This document shows, piece by piece, positions 4,992-8,125 of a stretch of 8,125 nucleotides of DNA (position 1 is its first letter; every line of letters starts with the position of its first letter). This DNA is from Candidatus Omnitrophica bacterium UBA1562 (lineage in GTDB: Bacteria; Omnitrophota; Gorgyraeia; Gygaellales; Profunditerraquicolaceae): positions 1-8,125 of the forward strand of contig DCOU01000118.1 in the NCBI GenBank assembly GCA_002322525.1. Reading direction: 5' to 3'. A program made the translations under genes and the position numbers. The notes beneath the pieces are model-generated. The model saw only the letters and a program-made list of their open reading frames with translations. It made no database searches and was not told the origin of the DNA.

Positions 4992-5777
4992 ATGGAAAAT
5001 ACTATTCCTGTAAGATTAAGAGATTCAGGCCAGACATATTTTTACAACGCCATAAACTTAAACGTTAAAGAAGGCGATTACGTCATCGTAGAGCATGACC
5101 GCGGTTTTGATTACGGACAAATCGTTTCTCCCAAAGACGCTGCGTTAGACAATAAATCCAAAGAACCATTAAAGAAAATAATACGCGTTGCCAAAGATGG
5201 CGATTTAAAACAGATTGAAGAGAATAGGGCAAAGTCTAAGGATGCATTTAACACCTGCATTAAGAAGATAGAAGAACATAAATTAGATATGAAACTTGTG
5301 CGCGCAGAGTATTCTTTTGACCGCACTAAGATTGTATTTTATTTTACCGCCGCAGGCCGAGTTGATTTTAGAAATCTGGTCAAAGACTTAGCTAAGATTT
5401 TTAAAGCCCGGATTGAATTAAGGCAAATCGGAGTAAGAGATGAAGCCAGGCTTTTCGGCGGCTTTGGCCATTGCGGAAGACAACTTTGCTGCGGAACATT
5501 CTTAAAGGATTTTGAGCCAGTCACTATAAAGATGGCAAAGGAACAAGGCCTGCCTTTAAATCCTCCTAAGATATCGGGCCTATGCGGGAGATTGATGTGT
5601 TGTCTTTATTTCGAATACGAGTTTTATAAAATTTTAGCTAAAGGGCTTCCCAAAGAGGGTGAGCACATAAATACTAAACAGGGCAAGGGAAAGGTAATAA
5701 GCGTAAATGTCCTCAAACGCATTACTACTGTAGAGTTAGAAGACGGTACACATATAGAGGTTGATTTTAATGCGTGA
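4992..5777 (+). CDS. ricT: PSP1-domain Fe-S accessory protein (RicT/YaaT)
   Basis: This is a PSP1 C-terminal domain protein. In Bacillus the homologue YaaT/RicT joins RicA and RicF in a complex carrying [4Fe-4S] clusters that affects RNase Y-dependent RNA maturation, sporulation and competence. The 261-aa protein has an N-terminal beta-rich part (GDYVIVEHDRG, 28-38). The conserved core is GVRDEARLFGGFGHCGRQLCC (147-167), followed by GLCGRLMCC (196-204). The two C-x4-CC motifs (Cys161, 166, 167 and Cys198, 203, 204) are candidate cluster ligands. The C-terminal tail holds a KOW-like segment (KGKVISVNVLKRITTVELEDG). No ricA or ricF is present in this window, so its partner set is unknown here. 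The start has no visible Shine-Dalgarno sequence. The gene overlaps metG by 8 nt. Confidence 0.92.
   Translation: MENTIPVRLRDSGQTYFYNAINLNVKEGDYVIVEHDRGFDYGQIVSPKDAALDNKSKEPLKKIIRVAKDGDLKQIEENRAKSKDAFNTCIKKIEEHKLDMKLVRAEYSFDRTKIVFYFTAAGRVDFRNLVKDLAKIFKARIELRQIGVRDEARLFGGFGHCGRQLCCGTFLKDFEPVTIKMAKEQGLPLNPPKISGLCGRLMCCLYFEYEFYKILAKGLPKEGEHINTKQGKGKVISVNVLKRITTVELEDGTHIEVDFNA
5756..5760 (+). promoter_or_regulatory. Shine-Dalgarno sequence of metG
   Basis: AGAGG lies nine bases before the ATG at 5770, within the end of ricT. This spacing supports 5770 rather than the in-frame TTG at 5761, which would directly abut the AGAGG. Confidence 0.65.
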
Positions 5778-7311
5778 TAAATTCTATATAACCACGCCGC
5801 TATACTACGTTAATGCCTCACCGCACATCGGGCATTCCTATACCAATATTGCTGCGGATTGCCTGGCACGTTATATGCGCAAGATGTTGGGTGAACAAAA
5901 TGTCTGGTTTCTCACCGGAACCGATGAACACGGCCAAAAGATACAAAGAGCAGCCCAGGCAGAAGGATTAGCGCCGCAGAAGTTTGCAGATAAGATGGTT
6001 TTAACATTTAAAAATCTCTGGAAAAAACTAAATATTTCTTATGACGACTTTATACGCACTACCGAAGAAAGGCATACCACCGTCGTGCGAAGAGTCTTAG
6101 AGATACTTTATCAAAAAGGCGATATTTATGAAGCAAAATATGAGAGCTGGTATTGCACGCCGTGCGAGACTTTCTGGACAGAAACACAAATCTTCCCGCC
6201 ACAGCGGGATCCCGCCATAGGCGGGAAAAATCAGGCTTGTCCTGATTGCAAAAGACCGGTAGAGAAGCTCACAGAGACAAATTATTTCTTTAAATTATCG
6301 CAGTATCAGGGTTGGCTAATTGATTGTATCAAAAGGAACCCTAATTTTATTCTGCCAGAAATACGGCAGCGTGAAGTTTTAAGCTTTTTGGAATTAAATA
6401 AACTGACTGACCTGTGTATATCCCGGCCAAAAGAGCGGTTGAGCTGGGGCATACCTTTACCTTTTAGTCCGCAACACGTCACCTATGTCTGGTTTGATGC
6501 CCTTATTAATTATATCAGCGCAGTTGGCTCATTCGATTCTAAAGGTAATTATAATTCTTCCTGGTGGCCGGCAGATTTACACTTAATCGGCAAAGATATT
6601 TTAAGGCAACATGCAATATATTGGCCGATTATATTACACGCACTCAACATAGAGCCCCCCAGGACAATATTTGCTCATGGCTGGTGGATGATTGGGATGA
6701 GCAAAATGTCTAAATCGCGGGGCAATGTGGTTTCTCCTTTGGATATGGTAGCTAATTTCGGCGTGGATACCTATAGATATTTCTTGCTGCGCGACGTGCC
6801 TTTTGGTTTGGATGGTAATTTCTCCGAAGACGCCATAACCAAAAGATTTAATAGTGATTTGGCAAATGATTTAGGCAATCTTGTTTATCGTACACTTACG
6901 ATGGTTGAAAAATATTTTCAAGGCGTTATCCCCGAAAAAGGAAATTTAGATGAACAGGGGAACCAAATAGATGAGAAAATAAAGTCTCTGCCCGAAGAAT
7001 TAGCTTCTGCAATGGATATTCCTAATTTTAGTTTAGCTCTTGAGTATCCGTGGGTCCTGATAAATATGGCCAATAAATATATCGAAGACACAAAACCCTG
7101 GAATCTGGCTAAGGAGAATAAAACAGAAGAGCTTAAGAGTTTCATTCGCTTATTAGTAGATGTGCTCAGAGAAGTTGCTGACCAGATTTATCCCTTTATG
7201 CCACAAACAGCCGAATCCATCATCGAACAGTTAGGCAAAGATAAAATCAAGAAAGGCAAACCGTTATTTCCTCGTATCGATAATTCAATAACCCAAACTT
7301 ATAACTTATAA
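5770..7311 (+). CDS. metG: Methionyl-tRNA synthetase
   Basis: This class I synthetase charges initiator and elongator tRNA-Met. From the ATG at 5770 it has 513 aa. MRDKFYITTPLYYVN is the usual N-terminus and HIGH is at 19-22. The zinc knuckle uses Cys129/Cys132 and Cys157/Cys160, the WIG-like SWGIPLP segment is at 226-232, and KMSKS is at 312-316. The anticodon-binding helical domain follows (to about 490). The C-terminal tRNA-binding domain found in some MetG proteins is absent. Between the two cysteine pairs, residues 142-153 are encoded by tandem palindromes and replace what is normally a short turn. The final residues and the stop codon are encoded by a heptamer array. The ATGCGTGA overlap with ricT suggests translational coupling. 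The ricT-metG-tatD order recalls the Bacillus yaaT-metS-yabD region. Confidence 0.96.
   Translation: MRDKFYITTPLYYVNASPHIGHSYTNIAADCLARYMRKMLGEQNVWFLTGTDEHGQKIQRAAQAEGLAPQKFADKMVLTFKNLWKKLNISYDDFIRTTEERHTTVVRRVLEILYQKGDIYEAKYESWYCTPCETFWTETQIFPPQRDPAIGGKNQACPDCKRPVEKLTETNYFFKLSQYQGWLIDCIKRNPNFILPEIRQREVLSFLELNKLTDLCISRPKERLSWGIPLPFSPQHVTYVWFDALINYISAVGSFDSKGNYNSSWWPADLHLIGKDILRQHAIYWPIILHALNIEPPRTIFAHGWWMIGMSKMSKSRGNVVSPLDMVANFGVDTYRYFLLRDVPFGLDGNFSEDAITKRFNSDLANDLGNLVYRTLTMVEKYFQGVIPEKGNLDEQGNQIDEKIKSLPEELASAMDIPNFSLALEYPWVLINMANKYIEDTKPWNLAKENKTEELKSFIRLLVDVLREVADQIYPFMPQTAESIIEQLGKDKIKKGKPLFPRIDNSITQTYNL
6194..6226. repeat. Tandem palindromes in frame inside metG
   Basis: Two adjacent imperfect palindromes, TCCCGCCACAGCGGGA (6194-6209) and TCCCGCCATAGGCGGGA (6210-6226), lie head to tail. 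Their junction forms the perfect palindrome GCGGGATCCCGC (6204-6215), and the outer arms also pair (6193-6200 with 6220-6227). They encode FPPQRDPAIGGK (residues 142-153) between the two zinc-binding CxxC pairs. The GC-rich block contrasts with the surrounding gene. A related palindrome, TCCCGCCAAAG with its complement, occurs at 2950-2972. Confidence 0.85.
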
Positions 7312-7344
7312 CTTATAACTCATAACTCATAACCCATAACCCAT
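7296..7344 (+). repeat. Heptamer array with stepwise variants (metG-tatD)
   Basis: Seven contiguous heptamers are grouped by variant: AACTTAT three times (7296-7316), AACTCAT twice (7317-7330) and AACCCAT twice (7331-7344). Neighbouring groups differ by a single T-to-C change. The first units encode the C-terminus of metG, and the stop codon (7309-7311) spans the second and third units. The array ends four bases before the tatD ATG, so no Shine-Dalgarno sequence is present. It has the same 7-nt period as the array before cysS but an unrelated sequence. Confidence 0.92.
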
Positions 7345-7348
7345 AACT

Positions 7349-8110
7349 ATGTTTATAGATACCCATTGTCATCTGGATTTTCCCGAATTTGATGAAGACA
7401 GGGACGAAGTTATCAGGCGTGCAAAAAATGAAGGTATAGGTTACATCATTAATATAGGCTCAAGCCTTCAAGGTTCAAAGAAAGCATTAGAATTATCCCG
7501 ACAATATAATTTTATATATGCAACCGTAGGCCTGCATCCACACGAGGCGGACAAATTCGATGACGAGGTTAGGGTAAGTATAGAGAAGTTGGCAAGAGAA
7601 GATAAGGCAGTGGCGATTGGCGAAACAGGCCTTGATTATTATAAGAATTATTCTGAAACTGAAAATCAGAAAGCATTATTCAGATATTTAGTTAAGTTAG
7701 CCAAAGATTTAGGCCTGCCGTTAGTTATACATAATCGTCAAGCACAAGAGGATACCCTGAATATTTTGAACAGTGCGTTGCCGATTAAAGCTGTGGTGCA
7801 TTGTTTTTCAGGCGATGAGAATTTCCTGAAAAAATGTTTGGATTTAGATTTTTTTATTTCTTTTACCTGTAATATCACCTACAAAAAAGCCCAGAATTTA
7901 AGGACGCTTGTGAAATTGACCCCTTTAGCTCGGCTTATGTTAGAGACAGATGCGCCTTTCTTACCACCTGAAGGATTTCGCGGAAAAAGGAATGAACCGG
8001 CGTATGTTAAGCTTCTTGCCGAAGAAATTTCCCGCATAAAAGAAGTCGGCATTGAAGAAGTAGCACGAGTTACGACGGAGAATGCAAAAGAGTTTTTTAG
8101 GCTGGAATAG
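7349..8110 (+). CDS. tatD: TatD-family metal-dependent hydrolase (DNase)
   Basis: TatD proteins are TIM-barrel amidohydrolase-fold enzymes with two metal ions, reported as 3'-5' exonucleases and DNases acting in DNA repair or degradation. The 253-aa protein is of normal length. The expected metal ligands are visible: His6 and His8 (THCHLD), Glu92 (IGETGLDYY), His128 (VIHNR), His151 (VHCFSG) and Asp201 (LETDAPFLPP). GLHPHEA (61-67) is a further signature. The start ATG gives the canonical MFIDTHCHLDFPEF but follows a heptamer array without a Shine-Dalgarno sequence, so translation may depend on run-through from metG or an unstructured leader. The exact substrate cannot be told; some TatD relatives act on other phosphodiesters or on D-aminoacyl-tRNA. 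Confidence 0.93.
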   Translation: MFIDTHCHLDFPEFDEDRDEVIRRAKNEGIGYIINIGSSLQGSKKALELSRQYNFIYATVGLHPHEADKFDDEVRVSIEKLAREDKAVAIGETGLDYYKNYSETENQKALFRYLVKLAKDLGLPLVIHNRQAQEDTLNILNSALPIKAVVHCFSGDENFLKKCLDLDFFISFTCNITYKKAQNLRTLVKLTPLARLMLETDAPFLPPEGFRGKRNEPAYVKLLAEEISRIKEVGIEEVARVTTENAKEFFRLE

Positions 8111-8125
8111 GACTCCACACTTACG

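Overview
The window reads as a low-GC bacterial chromosome segment with all genes on the + strand and tightly packed: eight complete housekeeping genes, plus the tail of a group II intron at the left edge. Gene order resembles two blocks known from Firmicutes. One is (ispD)-ispF-cysE-cysS; the other is tmk-holB-ricT(yaaT)-metG-tatD. Protein details, and the many short palindromes and tandem repeats between and inside genes, remind me more of uncultivated lineages such as Candidatus Omnitrophota than of a true Firmicute. That assignment is inference; no rRNA or other marker is present to settle it.

Layout. Positions 1-95 are the 3' end of a group II intron (domains V and VI with a bulged adenosine). 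An AT-rich leader follows, then ispF (isoprenoid precursor synthesis, MEP pathway), which overlaps an unusually membrane-anchored serine O-acetyltransferase gene (cysE) by 4 nt. A 63-nt heptamer array that switches strand midway fills the gap to cysS (cysteinyl-tRNA synthetase). Between cysS and tmk (thymidylate kinase) lies a 164-nt multi-stem element with inverted-repeat ends. A palindromic element separates tmk from holB (DNA polymerase III delta'). A long double-repeat hairpin separates holB from ricT (PSP1-domain protein). ricT overlaps metG (methionyl-tRNA synthetase) by 8 nt, and a second heptamer array carries the metG stop codon and runs up to the tatD start codon.

How the genes work together. 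cysE makes O-acetylserine for cysteine synthesis and cysS charges that cysteine to tRNA. tmk and holB serve DNA synthesis, ricT is an Fe-S accessory factor related to RNA maturation, metG serves translation and tatD is a metal-dependent nuclease. They are probably transcribed in one direction as one or a few operons; no strong promoter is visible.

The most interesting content is the repeat layer. At least five families of short repeats occur in the gaps, and some lie in frame inside essential genes (cysS, holB, metG) at positions expected to be surface linkers. Two genes also end in hairpins that straddle their stop codons, and several start codons next to repeats lack a Shine-Dalgarno sequence.
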